Below, piece by piece: positions 7,629-15,991 of a stretch of 33,572 nucleotides of DNA. The notes under the pieces were generated by a model. It ran no database searches and was not told the origin of the DNA. It saw nothing but the letters and a program-made list of their open reading frames with translations. Where the stretch lies: NCBI GenBank assembly GCA_013816265.1, contig JACDES010000021.1:1-33572 (forward strand), written 5' to 3'. The stretch is from Parachlamydiaceae bacterium. GTDB taxonomy: Bacteria > Chlamydiota > Chlamydiia > Chlamydiales > Parachlamydiaceae. Position 1 is the stretch's first letter, and each line of letters begins with the position of its first letter. A program made the position numbers and the translations under genes.

Positions 7629-8334
7629 AGTCAACCAATTATCAATTACGTTAAAGGGCAAAAAAATATTAAATGATTTGAATTTCGAAATCGATCATGG
7701 TCAGATTGCTATTTTTCTAGGTGGGTCCGGCGCGGGTAAATCAACATTGCTCCGCATTCTTAATAACTTAGAAAAATATGACAGTGGTATTTTTCGTCTG
7801 GATGGTGCTACGTTAAATTTAGCAAAGGTTAATCATGACCATACTCTGGGAATGGTATTTCAGCATTTTAATTTATTTGATCATTTGAGTGTCGAGGATA
7901 ATATCATTTCCACATTAGTCAACAGCAAAGGCATTATTAAGAAAGAAGCCCAAAGCATCTCAAGCGCTCTCTTAAATCGCTATGGACTAAAAGATCATTC
8001 TAATGTTTATGTAAGCCAGCTTTCAGGTGGTCAAAAACAACGATTAGCTATAGCAAGAACCTTGTCAGTTGACCCTAAGATCATCTGTTTAGATGAGCCA
8101 ACATCGGCTTTAGACCCTCGTCTAACATGTAAGGTTGCTAAATATATTACCGAACTTGCAGAAGAAGGAAGAATTGTCATATTAACAACCCATGATATGA
8201 ATTTGCTAGAACAGTTGGAAGGGCATCTATTTTTGATGGAAGAGGGTTCTATAATAGAAAATGCCACAAAAAAAGAATGTATTGCAAATCCTGGGCGCTA
8301 CCCCAAACTGCAAAATTTTCTGAAAGGGATTTAA
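7621..8334 (+). CDS. glnQ: Amino-acid ABC transporter ATP-binding protein (GlnQ type)
   Basis: ATPase of 237 residues that powers the importer. In order: Walker A GGSGAGKST, Q-loop MVFQHFNLFDHLSV, ABC signature LSGGQKQR, Walker B IICLDEPTSALDP, and the switch histidine in LTTHDM. The HFNLFDHLSVEDNI segment and the 237-residue length fit the polar amino-acid subfamily. It starts within the last 8 bases of the permease gene, so the two are translationally coupled. It is the last gene of the argR operon. No clear terminator follows before the mazG remnant at 8422. Confidence 0.95.
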   Translation: MFKVNQLSITLKGKKILNDLNFEIDHGQIAIFLGGSGAGKSTLLRILNNLEKYDSGIFRLDGATLNLAKVNHDHTLGMVFQHFNLFDHLSVEDNIISTLVNSKGIIKKEAQSISSALLNRYGLKDHSNVYVSQLSGGQKQRLAIARTLSVDPKIICLDEPTSALDPRLTCKVAKYITELAEEGRIVILTTHDMNLLEQLEGHLFLMEEGSIIENATKKECIANPGRYPKLQNFLKGI

Positions 8335-8421
8335 TTAAAAAACAATCCTTCTACTGCAAAACAAATACGATATTTTAAGATCCAAAATAAAAAATTTAAA
8401 ACATTAACAGGAAATGAATTT

Positions 8422-8977
8422 ATGCAAACTCCTTCAAAAGATAATTGCCTTCTTAAACTTGTTGAAGAACAAGAAATTTCAGCGCGCAAGTTTGGGTTTT
8501 ATTGGGAGCATATCGATCAACTGATTGAACAGATCCAAAGCGAATGCTTGGAAGTTCAAGATGCTTGGAAAAAAAATGATCGTGCTCATCTTCAAGAAGA
8601 AATCGGGGATTTATACCACGCACGGGTAGGATTGATAATTTTTTTGCGCGTGAAAGCTCCCGCGGTTGAGTGATCGTAAGTCACCCCATATTTCTAATAT
8701 TGGGTGACTTACGATCACTCAACCCCGGGGCTTTGACGCAGCAAAAAAATCGTCAATCCTACCCGCGCGTGGTATAATTCAAGTAACTGTGAGTCTAGCA
8801 ATTTTTTGTGATTTAGATCCTCAAGAAACACTTCAGAAAAGTATCAATAAATTTCAAAAAAGATACAACACAGTTGTTAAATTAGCACAAAGTGAAGGTC
8901 ATGCAAATCTTCATAAACAACCATTCGATGTGCTTATGGATTACTGGAATCGTGCTAAGAAAAATCAATCCGAGTAA
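8422..8977 (+). pseudogene. MazG-like nucleotide pyrophosphohydrolase, interrupted by a 161-bp palindromic element
   Basis: MazG-type enzymes hydrolyse NTPs or dNTPs to monophosphates (house cleaning). The 5' part (8422-8613, 64 codons) carries the metal-binding pattern ECLE...EEIGD in IQSECLEVQDAWKKNDRAHLQ followed by EEIGDL. The 3' part (8777-8974, 66 codons) continues IQVTVSLAIFCDLDPQETLQKSINKFQKRY, the typical MazG ending. Between them lies the inserted element plus one copy of a TA duplication (163 bases), which shifts the frame and adds stop codons. Joining at TA gives a seamless 130-residue protein reading EEIGDL-IQVTVSLAIF, the normal length. ATG 8422 has caggaaa upstream. A GTG at 8789 could start a fragment of the 3' half, but it lacks the catalytic residues. 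The frame is otherwise intact, so the insertion looks recent. Confidence 0.88.
8614..8774. mobile_element. 161-bp palindromic MITE with TA target duplication
   Basis: The element is almost one long palindrome: two arms of about 75 bases begin TACCACGC(A/G)CGGGTAGGAT and meet at a short AT-rich centre. It is flanked by TA at 8612-8613 and 8775-8776. It contains no ORF. A TA duplication plus short inverted-repeat structure is typical of MITEs mobilised by IS630/Tc1-mariner-type transposases. No such transposase is in this window. A shorter relative is at 14639-14721. Confidence 0.85.
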
Positions 8978-9024
8978 GTTTTATTTCTGCCCCTTTTCAT
9001 TTAACTACCATGAAAACTACATCA

Positions 9025-9098
9025 TGAGTTATAGAATCTTGCTCTATAACTCAGATTTATGTATAAAGATGAGTTATAGAACAGGAGTCTATCACTCA
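9025..9098 (+). promoter_or_regulatory. Two inverted repeats over the translation start of the first Fic gene
   Basis: Site 1 (9026-9052) is GAGTTATAGA-N7-TCTATAACTC, perfect. Site 2 (9071-9097) is GAGTTATAGA-N7-TCTATCACTC, one mismatch. Their centres are 45 bp apart. Site 2 ends one base before the ATG at 9098, and its 7-base centre, acaggag, is the ribosome-binding site. Binding by a dimeric repressor, or folding of the mRNA, would directly affect initiation. The Fic protein's own C-terminal winged helix is the obvious candidate binder (inference). Confidence 0.6.
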
Positions 9099-10204
9099 TG
9101 CGTTGGAACTGGGAATTGCCTGATTGGCCTAAATTTGTTTATTATCCTCATAAGATTTCTCAAAAAGAAAGACAATTTCTTTTGGGGGTAGGTAGCGAAT
9201 TAGCATTTTTAAAAAGTGTGGCTAGTCAAGAATACAACCAATTTGTTGTAGAAATTCTTAGTGTAGAGGGTATAGAAAGTTCCAGAATTGAAGGAGAAAT
9301 TCTTGATCGAGAAAGTTTACAATCTTCCATCAAACAACACTTTGGGATAAATACAGACCATAAGCAGGAAGCCAAAAAAGAGTCTCGTATGGCCAAACTT
9401 ATTTGTAATGTTTACGAAACCTTTGACCAACCATTAACTCATGAAATGCTCTGGCAGTGGCATTCAAACTTATTTAATGAACAACCTAATATTATTGATT
9501 GTGGGAAATATCGTTCCCATCTTGAGCCGATGCAGATTATTTCTAATCGCTACGACTCCCCCAAGGTTTTCTTTGAGGCGCCTCCATCAGCCAAAATATA
9601 CGATGAAATGTCAGTATTCATTGATTGGTTTAATTCTACAAGCTTATCTGAACCGATACTAGGACGTGCAGCAATTGCCCATGTTTATTTTGAAAGTATT
9701 CATCCGTTTGAAGATGGAAATGGAAGAATCGGCCGCTTGCTTGTTGAAAAAATTCTTTCTCAAGGTGTTGAAAGGCCAATTTTAATTGCTGTTTCCAAAG
9801 TATTAGAAAAACGAAAAAAAGAATATTATACAGCACTTGAAAGTTGTAACCGAACTCTTGAAGTTGAATATTGGGTTGAGTTTTTTACAGATGTCGTTTT
9901 ACAGGCCCAAGGGGATTCTATGAGTCTTCTTTATTTTTTGATTGAAAAAACAAAACTCTTCACGATGTTATCAGGCCAACTGAATCCGAGACAAGAAAAG
10001 GTGTTATTGCGAATGTTTGAAGAAGGGCTAACCGGTTTCAAAGGGGGATTAAGTGCCAAAAACTATATTACAATAACCAAAGCTTCCAGAGCAACTGCGA
10101 CACGGGATTTAGCCGATCTGGTTGAAAAAAAAGCTTTAGTGAAAAACGGAGAGCTTCGCCATACTCGCTACACATTGAACTTACCTAATAATGGTAACCC
10201 GTAG
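9098..10204 (+). CDS. Fic-domain protein, DUF4172 type, with C-terminal winged helix
   Basis: Fic enzymes usually transfer AMP from ATP to protein hydroxyl groups. Order of parts in 368 residues: an N-terminal DUF4172-like segment (WNWELPDWPKFVYYP), the inhibitory helix motif SSRIEGE at residues 61-67 with Glu65, the Fic core motif HPFEDGNGRIGR with catalytic His202, and a C-terminal winged-helix region (LSAKNYITITKASRATATRDLADLVEKKALV). The inhibitory motif precedes the Fic core, so it is a class II, self-inhibited Fic protein. All catalytic residues are present. Target is unknown: it may modify a bacterial protein or be an effector, but the HTH favours an intracellular regulatory role. The start is fixed by acaggag 10 bases upstream, inside an inverted repeat. 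Confidence 0.93.
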   Translation: MRWNWELPDWPKFVYYPHKISQKERQFLLGVGSELAFLKSVASQEYNQFVVEILSVEGIESSRIEGEILDRESLQSSIKQHFGINTDHKQEAKKESRMAKLICNVYETFDQPLTHEMLWQWHSNLFNEQPNIIDCGKYRSHLEPMQIISNRYDSPKVFFEAPPSAKIYDEMSVFIDWFNSTSLSEPILGRAAIAHVYFESIHPFEDGNGRIGRLLVEKILSQGVERPILIAVSKVLEKRKKEYYTALESCNRTLEVEYWVEFFTDVVLQAQGDSMSLLYFLIEKTKLFTMLSGQLNPRQEKVLLRMFEEGLTGFKGGLSAKNYITITKASRATATRDLADLVEKKALVKNGELRHTRYTLNLPNNGNP

Positions 10205-10272
10205 TTTTCCTTAGTATCTTATTTTCTTCATGTTTTCAATGGTCTATATGGAACTTAATAAAGAAAAAGAGA

Positions 10273-11862
10273 CTATGAAACAACATCATTTTTAGCTTTG
10301 TTCAATTCTTGATAAATCTTCTTTTTCAAATCATCTAATCGTTGATTATCAGAACTTAACTGGGTAGCTTTATCAATATATTCACGAGCCTTTTCAAATT
10401 CCCCCGCCTCATAATATAGATTGGCACCACATTCGAGAGCCAACAAATCATTTTCATTTAATTTTAAGCTTTGTTCTACATCATGGTGAGCTTCAACACT
10501 CAATCCCAACCGACGGAAGGATTCAGCACGAAGTGCAAATGCTTCAGAAGAATTCTTTTCCTTATGTATATAAATATCAAAATTTCTTTTTGCTTTTTCA
10601 AATTCATTAAAATCGAACAGATATTTCCCAAAATACAAATAATAATCCAAAGGAACTTTTTTACATTTACTTGCTTTTTCAAATAAAGCTTCAGCTGATT
10701 TATAGTTTTCTGAAATTTTCTCAATTTCAGCACGCATTGCCCAACACAATCCATATTTGCTCTTCCCAATCTCGCATGCTTTTGTCAAACAGAAATTCGC
10801 CAATGAATATTCTTGCTTGGAAAAGTAAATTCTTCCAAGGTACTCAAAAATATAATAGTGATCCTTCTGCACTTTAGCAAAAGCTTCATAACTACTAGCA
10901 CTTTTTAGATCCTTTTGAGCGTCGTCTATACTGCCTGACAAGAAATAAGCATAACCACGATATTTATGCGCCTCGTAAATTATCTCTCCAATTTTAATTG
11001 TTGGATTTGTCTGTTGATAGATCTTTGTTAAGTGCAGCAGCTTTGTTGTCACTTTAATGACTTCACCATAATTTTTATTATCTAAATAAGATCTAGCCAA
11101 ATCGATAAAAATAATTAAGTCTTTTTCTTGGTTATTCAAAGCCGTTTTGAAATCTATAATCGCTTCATCTATTTTTCTTGCTTTACGATAGGCTAATCCT
11201 CTGACATAAAATGCTTCAATAATAACAGGATTCTTTTCGTTGTCAGTCCTACGATTTATTACATCTGTCATTAAATCGATTGCTGAATCAGCATCTCCAA
11301 GGTCTAAATTTTTTTTTGCCTTTACAATACTGTCTAGCGGATCGAACGAAGCAGCACCTTCGGCTATTAAGTCAACATCTTCAATATTTAATGAAAGGAT
11401 TTCAAATTGAGGCAAGGGTGTTTTTGGTAATGCTTCGACTAACATTTTATATGGCATTTTCTCTTTAACCGATCCTGCACCAGCTCCAGCACTTTGTTGG
11501 ATTAATAACCTAACTTGCCTAATAGTTGAAACCTTGTCTGATTTCTGAGATGACGACTTAGTTTCAACGGGTCGAAATTTGTTGTGAGAGAATGGGGTTC
11601 TTTCAACGTCACCGAATAATTCAAAACGTGATCTCGTAAAAACAGTCTCGTCATTCTGCTGGGGGAATTTACCTAATGTGGGTAACGCAAGTTTAGCTGT
11701 CACATATTCAACACGTTGCCCTAATACACGCTGAGTACCAGATCCGTCTAGAATTCTATTATCTAACATATTTCTTGTGTTGTGCGTTTCGGTGTTTTGT
11801 CGTCCCATTGTAGCGTAACTTAATGGTCTTAGTATTGATGGCAAAGAACTTGGATTTGTCAT
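10273..11862 (-). CDS. TPR-repeat protein, paralogue of its neighbour
   Basis: 529 residues. The N-terminal ~170 residues are poorly ordered and include the short run SAGAGAGSVKE. From about residue 180 to the end there are roughly nine tetratricopeptide-type helix pairs, for example AFYVRGLAYRKARKIDEAIIDFKTAL and DHYYIFEYLGRIYFSKQEYSLANFCL. The C-terminal 200 residues align closely with the 664-residue protein at 12134-14128 (YYxxEYLGRIYFS, NxLALECxANLYYExGE), so the pair arose by duplication. No signal peptide or enzyme motif is visible. TPR arrays bind proteins; in amoeba symbionts many are predicted effectors or chaperones. The specific role is unknown. It converges on the first Fic gene with a 68-base gap. 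Confidence 0.88.
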   Translation of the reverse strand: MTNPSSLPSILRPLSYATMGRQNTETHNTRNMLDNRILDGSGTQRVLGQRVEYVTAKLALPTLGKFPQQNDETVFTRSRFELFGDVERTPFSHNKFRPVETKSSSQKSDKVSTIRQVRLLIQQSAGAGAGSVKEKMPYKMLVEALPKTPLPQFEILSLNIEDVDLIAEGAASFDPLDSIVKAKKNLDLGDADSAIDLMTDVINRRTDNEKNPVIIEAFYVRGLAYRKARKIDEAIIDFKTALNNQEKDLIIFIDLARSYLDNKNYGEVIKVTTKLLHLTKIYQQTNPTIKIGEIIYEAHKYRGYAYFLSGSIDDAQKDLKSASSYEAFAKVQKDHYYIFEYLGRIYFSKQEYSLANFCLTKACEIGKSKYGLCWAMRAEIEKISENYKSAEALFEKASKCKKVPLDYYLYFGKYLFDFNEFEKAKRNFDIYIHKEKNSSEAFALRAESFRRLGLSVEAHHDVEQSLKLNENDLLALECGANLYYEAGEFEKAREYIDKATQLSSDNQRLDDLKKKIYQELNKAKNDVVS

Positions 11863-12080
11863 ATAAATTTGTTGATTTTATTATTTTTTATTAGAAACAT
11901 ATAAATTAATTTAAACTCTATTCGAATAGGAAATAGGGCATTATAACTAAATTATTATTAAGAAAAGATAAAGATGATAATTTTTTAATATTAAATTAAT
12001 TAATACGATTCATCATACAAATAGTGAACAGAAGAAACGGGAAAATCACTTTTAAGAACTTTCTTAAATGAAGACAAAAA

Positions 12081-12123
12081 TACAAAAAAGAAAACACCCG
12101 AGGGTTACATTGTAAGCCTCAGG
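12081..12123 (-). terminator. Rho-independent terminator after the larger TPR gene
   Basis: On the minus strand a hairpin of gaggcttaca and tgtaaccctc arms (12097-12123, one mismatch) lies about 10 bases after the stop and is followed by TGTTTTCTTTTTTG. It separates the two TPR genes, so the downstream one (10273-11862) needs its own promoter. The rest of 11863-12133 is AT-rich with nothing else recognised. Confidence 0.75.
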
Positions 12124-12133
12124 AATTATAACT

Positions 12134-14128
12134 TTACGAAAGCGATAAAGCGTTTGAAACAGCTTCAGCGCTAATGGGTATCTTTAATTTTAACAAAATC
12201 TTTTTTTGGATTGCTTCCAATACTTCATCGCCAGGATTTAGGGATATCGCCCTTTCAATATAAATGTCAGCTTTATCATATTCACCTGTTTCGTAATAAA
12301 GATTTGCCGCACATTCTAGAGCCAACAAATTATTTTCTTCCAATTTCAGACTAAGTTCAAGGTCTTGTTTAGCAACAGAAGTTAATCCCATTTTATGATG
12401 AGCATCCGCTCTGTATGCTAGAACCCCTGCAGAGGGCTGTTTGAGCTTCTCTGAATATATATCAAAATGTTTTATGGCTTCTTTAAAATCATTTAAATCA
12501 AAAAGAAGCTTTCCATAATACCAATGATATTCATAAGAGTTTTTTTTACATTGAGAAGCTTTAGCAAAAAATTCCTGAGCTTCATCATAATTGTGTACTA
12601 ATCTCGCTATCTCCCCTCTTAATATCCAATTGATTGCATATGCATCTTTTCCTATTTGTGTAGCCTTTACTAAATAACGTAAAGCCTTGTCATAACGCTG
12701 GTGGCTAAAATAAATACGTCCCAGGTATTCATATACATAATAGTCATCTCTATTCATTTTTGCTAAAATATTCGGAGTGACTAACCGATAAGCGTTCTTT
12801 AAATCTTGGTGGGCTTCTTCCTCTTTGTTTAAAACAAAATAAGAGATGCCTCGCAATTTATACGCATGATAAACCCTCTCGTCAGTTTGAGCTTGGTTTT
12901 TTGTTAAATCTAAAACTTTTGTTGCTTCTCGAATACATCTTTCAAAAGCTTTTATATCCATATAGGTTTGTGCTAATTCAATTAAAAGATTCAAATCATT
13001 TGGAGAATAATTCAATCCTTTATTCATATCATCGATTGCTTCACGAGGCTTTTTTAGTTCACGATGCGCCATTCCTCGAATATAGAATATTGTTGCGAGG
13101 CTGTAATCTAGGTCTTGTGTTTGTGCTATTTCTATTCCCATTGTTGTGGCTCTAATACATCTAATATAATCGCGCGATTCATAATATAATTTGCCTAACT
13201 CTATTAAAATGATAACATCATCGGGTCCCTTATTTAATGCCTTTTTCAAATCACCAATTGCTGCATCATGATTTTTTAAGTTGCGATGAGCCATTCCTCG
13301 AAAATAAAATAATTGGGTATCCACTTTTCCATCTAAACTATGTGCGATGATTAGGTCCACAAACTTTATTACATTTAGAAAATCATGACTCATATAACAT
13401 GTTTTAGCATTTATTGTTAAATTCTCTACATTAAATGCTAGGGTTACCTTAGAAGATAAATTGGAAAACTGATTCTCTACACTTGGTAAAAGTTTAGAAT
13501 GGACAGAAGGTTTCTTAAGTAACATTGCAGCTAACGTATCTCTCGGTTGTCGAGAATATTCATAACCAGATGTATGTTTCACCGAACCTGCAGAACTTGA
13601 GGACCCGGCTGCTCCTGCACTGGCTCCTGATGAAGATGCTGAACCCGCACCAACATTTCGGGCACCTTGTTGTAATTTAAATCTGTCGGTCCTTATCGAA
13701 TCTACCTTCTCGGGTTTTGGCGCCGATGGTCTTTTTGGCTGGGAATGAGATCGACTACTAGGAAGATCACTAGGAATAAATGTGGCAGCTCCTGCACCAG
13801 CTCCTTGATGATTGCGTGTCACAATTACTGAAAAGGAGATATCCTGCTCTTCTTTTTTTGGCTTTTGTGTAGCAGCTATTTGATCTTGATTTTTTAAAAT
13901 CGATTTCAAGATTTTTTGAGCATTTTTGGGTAAAGCCTCTTCAAATCGACTTGTATTTAATCGAATATCATCACCTCTTTTTTCTATTGCTTTCTGCCGA
14001 AAAACTTCAGCAATAAGTGCTTTTTGTCCAGTCGAGTCTAAAGGTATAGATTGTTCTGCTGGCACGTAACCTGCCGGAACATAATTAGATTGCCTACCAA
14101 TGTGAGGTAAAGAATTTTGACTTGTCAT
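12134..14128 (-). CDS. TPR-repeat protein with Gly/Ala/Ser-rich linker
   Basis: 664 residues. The N-terminal ~230 residues look disordered, with GAGAGAA and a long Ser/Gly/Ala run (GSASSSGASAGAAGSSSSAG). They are followed by about eleven TPR-like helix pairs, including two near-identical units with (F/I)YFRGMAHRNLKNHDAAIGDLKKALN and IFYIRGMAHRELKKPREAIDDMNKGLN. It is paralogous to the protein at 10273-11862 but longer by extra TPR units and linker. There is no transmembrane segment or enzyme motif. Disordered N-terminus plus solenoid is common among secreted chlamydial proteins, but secretion is inference only. It has its own terminator. Confidence 0.88.
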   Translation of the reverse strand: MTSQNSLPHIGRQSNYVPAGYVPAEQSIPLDSTGQKALIAEVFRQKAIEKRGDDIRLNTSRFEEALPKNAQKILKSILKNQDQIAATQKPKKEEQDISFSVIVTRNHQGAGAGAATFIPSDLPSSRSHSQPKRPSAPKPEKVDSIRTDRFKLQQGARNVGAGSASSSGASAGAAGSSSSAGSVKHTSGYEYSRQPRDTLAAMLLKKPSVHSKLLPSVENQFSNLSSKVTLAFNVENLTINAKTCYMSHDFLNVIKFVDLIIAHSLDGKVDTQLFYFRGMAHRNLKNHDAAIGDLKKALNKGPDDVIILIELGKLYYESRDYIRCIRATTMGIEIAQTQDLDYSLATIFYIRGMAHRELKKPREAIDDMNKGLNYSPNDLNLLIELAQTYMDIKAFERCIREATKVLDLTKNQAQTDERVYHAYKLRGISYFVLNKEEEAHQDLKNAYRLVTPNILAKMNRDDYYVYEYLGRIYFSHQRYDKALRYLVKATQIGKDAYAINWILRGEIARLVHNYDEAQEFFAKASQCKKNSYEYHWYYGKLLFDLNDFKEAIKHFDIYSEKLKQPSAGVLAYRADAHHKMGLTSVAKQDLELSLKLEENNLLALECAANLYYETGEYDKADIYIERAISLNPGDEVLEAIQKKILLKLKIPISAEAVSNALSLS

Positions 14129-14452
14129 ATAACTACTTTATTTTCCATTTTATTTTTTTATTAAAAAAAATCGATATTTATAATTAAATAAATTACTTTA
14201 CAACACCTTCTAAACAGCTAATTACTAGCCACTTAAAATACGACGCGAAACTTAAATCGTGCATTATAAATAAAAACGAATTAGTTAAACATGAAAAATG
14301 GAAATAAAATGAATTAAAATAATTATTATTAATCGTTTTAAAATGAATTAACTATAATAAAAACAAGAAATTTATAGATCGATCAAAGATGGTGAATCAA
14401 AGATTTTCTGATAAAAACATGCGGGAAATTATGAGGGTATAAATTTCCGTGT

Positions 14453-14638
14453 CTTATTTAAGAAGGCTTGAATAAGGGGTCTATTTTCAAGTCGCTGTTT
14501 AAGAAATCTTGAATAAGAAGCCTATTTTGGTGTTGCTATTTAAGAAATCTTGAATAAGAAATCAATTTATGGTATCTTATTTAAGAATCCTTGAATAAGG
14601 AATAAAATTTTGATGCCTTATTTAAGAATCCTTGAATA
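14453..14638. repeat. Array of five palindromic repeats at an exact 41-bp period
   Basis: The 24-bp imperfect palindrome cttatttaagaatccttgaa+taag (arms cttatttaag and cttgaataag) occurs at 14453, 14494, 14535, 14576 and 14617. Steps are exactly 41 bases. The 17-bp spacers are degenerate but related (tctatttt...), so this is an ageing tandem repeat and not a CRISPR. The last copy is cut at its final TA by the MITE that follows. 41 bp is close to four helical turns, so all palindromes face the same side of the DNA. It lies upstream of the second Fic gene; the remaining 14129-14452 is AT-rich with no gene. Confidence 0.8.
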
Positions 14639-14721
14639 TACCGGCATCGGGTAGTATTGACGATTTTTTTTCTGAGTCAAAGAAGTTAAGAAAAAATTAT
14701 CAACCCTACCCGAGAGTGGTA
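14639..14721. mobile_element. 83-bp short MITE, same family as the one in mazG
   Basis: Ends TACCGGCATCGGGTAG...CTACCCGAGAGTGGTA are followed inward by ttgacgattttttt on the left and the reverse word aaaaaattatcaa on the right. These are the same terminal words as the 161-bp element at 8614-8774, but with a shorter, different centre. It is flanked by TA at 14637-14638 and 14722-14723. It ends about 50 bases before the second Fic gene and so may affect its transcription. Confidence 0.75.
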
Positions 14722-14774
14722 TAACACCTTAAGATTTTGGGTCTTATTCATTTGAACTAGAACTGGGTAATTTT

Positions 14775-15914
14775 ATGCGAAGTGGTCAATATATTTCACA
14801 ACAAACCGGATACAAAGCTTTTATACCTACCCCATTACCGCCAGAACCACCGATTACAATGGATGGTCCAATGCAGCAGCTGTTATCAGATGCAAACATA
14901 GCACTTGGTAGGCTAGACACAATGGGTTATTTGCTTCCTAATATAAATCACATTATTGCAATGTATGTTCGCAAAGAAGCTCTCCTTAGCTCTCAAATAG
15001 AAGGAACTCAGGCATCATTAGAGGATATTTTTGAATACGAAAGTCACACCCCTCTTAAAAATATTCAAGATGTGCAAGAAGTTATTAACTACATAAAGGC
15101 GCTGAATCATGGATTAGAAAGAATCAAAGAATTCCCCATGAGTATACGCCTAATAAAAGAAATTCACAACATTCTGCTTTCAGATACACCTGGAAACGAA
15201 AAGACTCCAGGAGAATTTAAAAGATCTCAGAACTGGATTGGACCAGGTGGTTCAACACTTAAGAATGCTTCTTTTATCCCACCGCCACCTGCAGAAGCTT
15301 TAGATGCTATAGGACAATTAGAATTATTTATGCACAAAGAAAATGAGTTACCTATTTTAATAGAGTGTGCATTAATTCATTATCAGTTTGAGACAATCCA
15401 CCCATTTCTTGATGGCAATGGGAGGTTAGGTCGATTATTAATAACCTTTTATTTATGCTGGAAGGGAATCATGCAAAAACCACTTCTTTACCTCAGCTTC
15501 TACTTCAAACTTAATAGACAGGAATACTACGATAGACTTAACATTGTAAGAGAGCATGGGAATTATGAACAATGGATAGCTTTCTTTCTTAAAGGAATCA
15601 TCTGGACTTCAGCTTCCGCCCTGGATACAATTAAAACTCTTTTGTCAATAGCAGATAAACATAAAAAATTGCTTCTGCAAAAAAAGATTTCTTCCCCATT
15701 ATCGATAGCATTACTTGATTATTTATTTGTTAAACCTCATTTATCAGTCCAAGAAGCTGCAGACAAATTTCAAACATCTTACCAAACAGCACAAACAGTC
15801 GTTAACCATTTAGTAGAAATGGATATTTTAAAGGAAATTACAGGAAAAAAAAGAGATCGTCGCTATAGCTACTGGGAATATCTAGATTGTCTTTCCGAAG
15901 GAACAAATTTTTAA
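14775..15914 (+). CDS. Fic-domain protein with Fic_N domain and C-terminal winged helix
   Basis: 379 residues. The N-terminal Fic_N region runs from KAFIPTPLPPEPPI to about residue 110 and contains the inhibitory motif SSQIEGTQ with Glu76. The core motif HPFLDGNGRLGR has catalytic His209. The C-terminal ~70 residues (LSVQEAADKFQTSYQTAQTVVNHLVEMDILKEI) form a winged-helix DNA-binding module. The architecture is that of the SoFic-type class II AMP transferases, self-inhibited by the N-terminal Glu. All catalytic residues are intact. It differs from the protein at 9098-10204 in its N-terminal domain, so the two are not recent duplicates. The gene is preceded by a five-copy palindrome array and a MITE, and autoregulation through the winged helix is a plausible inference. 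Confidence 0.93.
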   Translation: MRSGQYISQQTGYKAFIPTPLPPEPPITMDGPMQQLLSDANIALGRLDTMGYLLPNINHIIAMYVRKEALLSSQIEGTQASLEDIFEYESHTPLKNIQDVQEVINYIKALNHGLERIKEFPMSIRLIKEIHNILLSDTPGNEKTPGEFKRSQNWIGPGGSTLKNASFIPPPPAEALDAIGQLELFMHKENELPILIECALIHYQFETIHPFLDGNGRLGRLLITFYLCWKGIMQKPLLYLSFYFKLNRQEYYDRLNIVREHGNYEQWIAFFLKGIIWTSASALDTIKTLLSIADKHKKLLLQKKISSPLSIALLDYLFVKPHLSVQEAADKFQTSYQTAQTVVNHLVEMDILKEITGKKRDRRYSYWEYLDCLSEGTNF

Positions 15915-15991
15915 CAAAATTATATGTATTGTGATTCCATTAAAAATGAAATTTTGTATAATTTATATAATGTTGTTAATTAAGGAATCCT

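Noticed and set aside
8789-8977. Independent small gene starting at GTG 8789
   Set aside because: It is the 3' half of the interrupted mazG; it lacks the metal-binding residues.
8892-9191. 99-codon frame overlapping mazG and the Fic start
   Set aside because: Out of frame with both, crosses the operator repeats, and the overlapping genes are clearly real.
14453-14638. CRISPR array
   Set aside because: Only five units, short 17-bp spacers that are recognisably related to each other, and no cas genes; it is a degenerate 41-bp tandem repeat.
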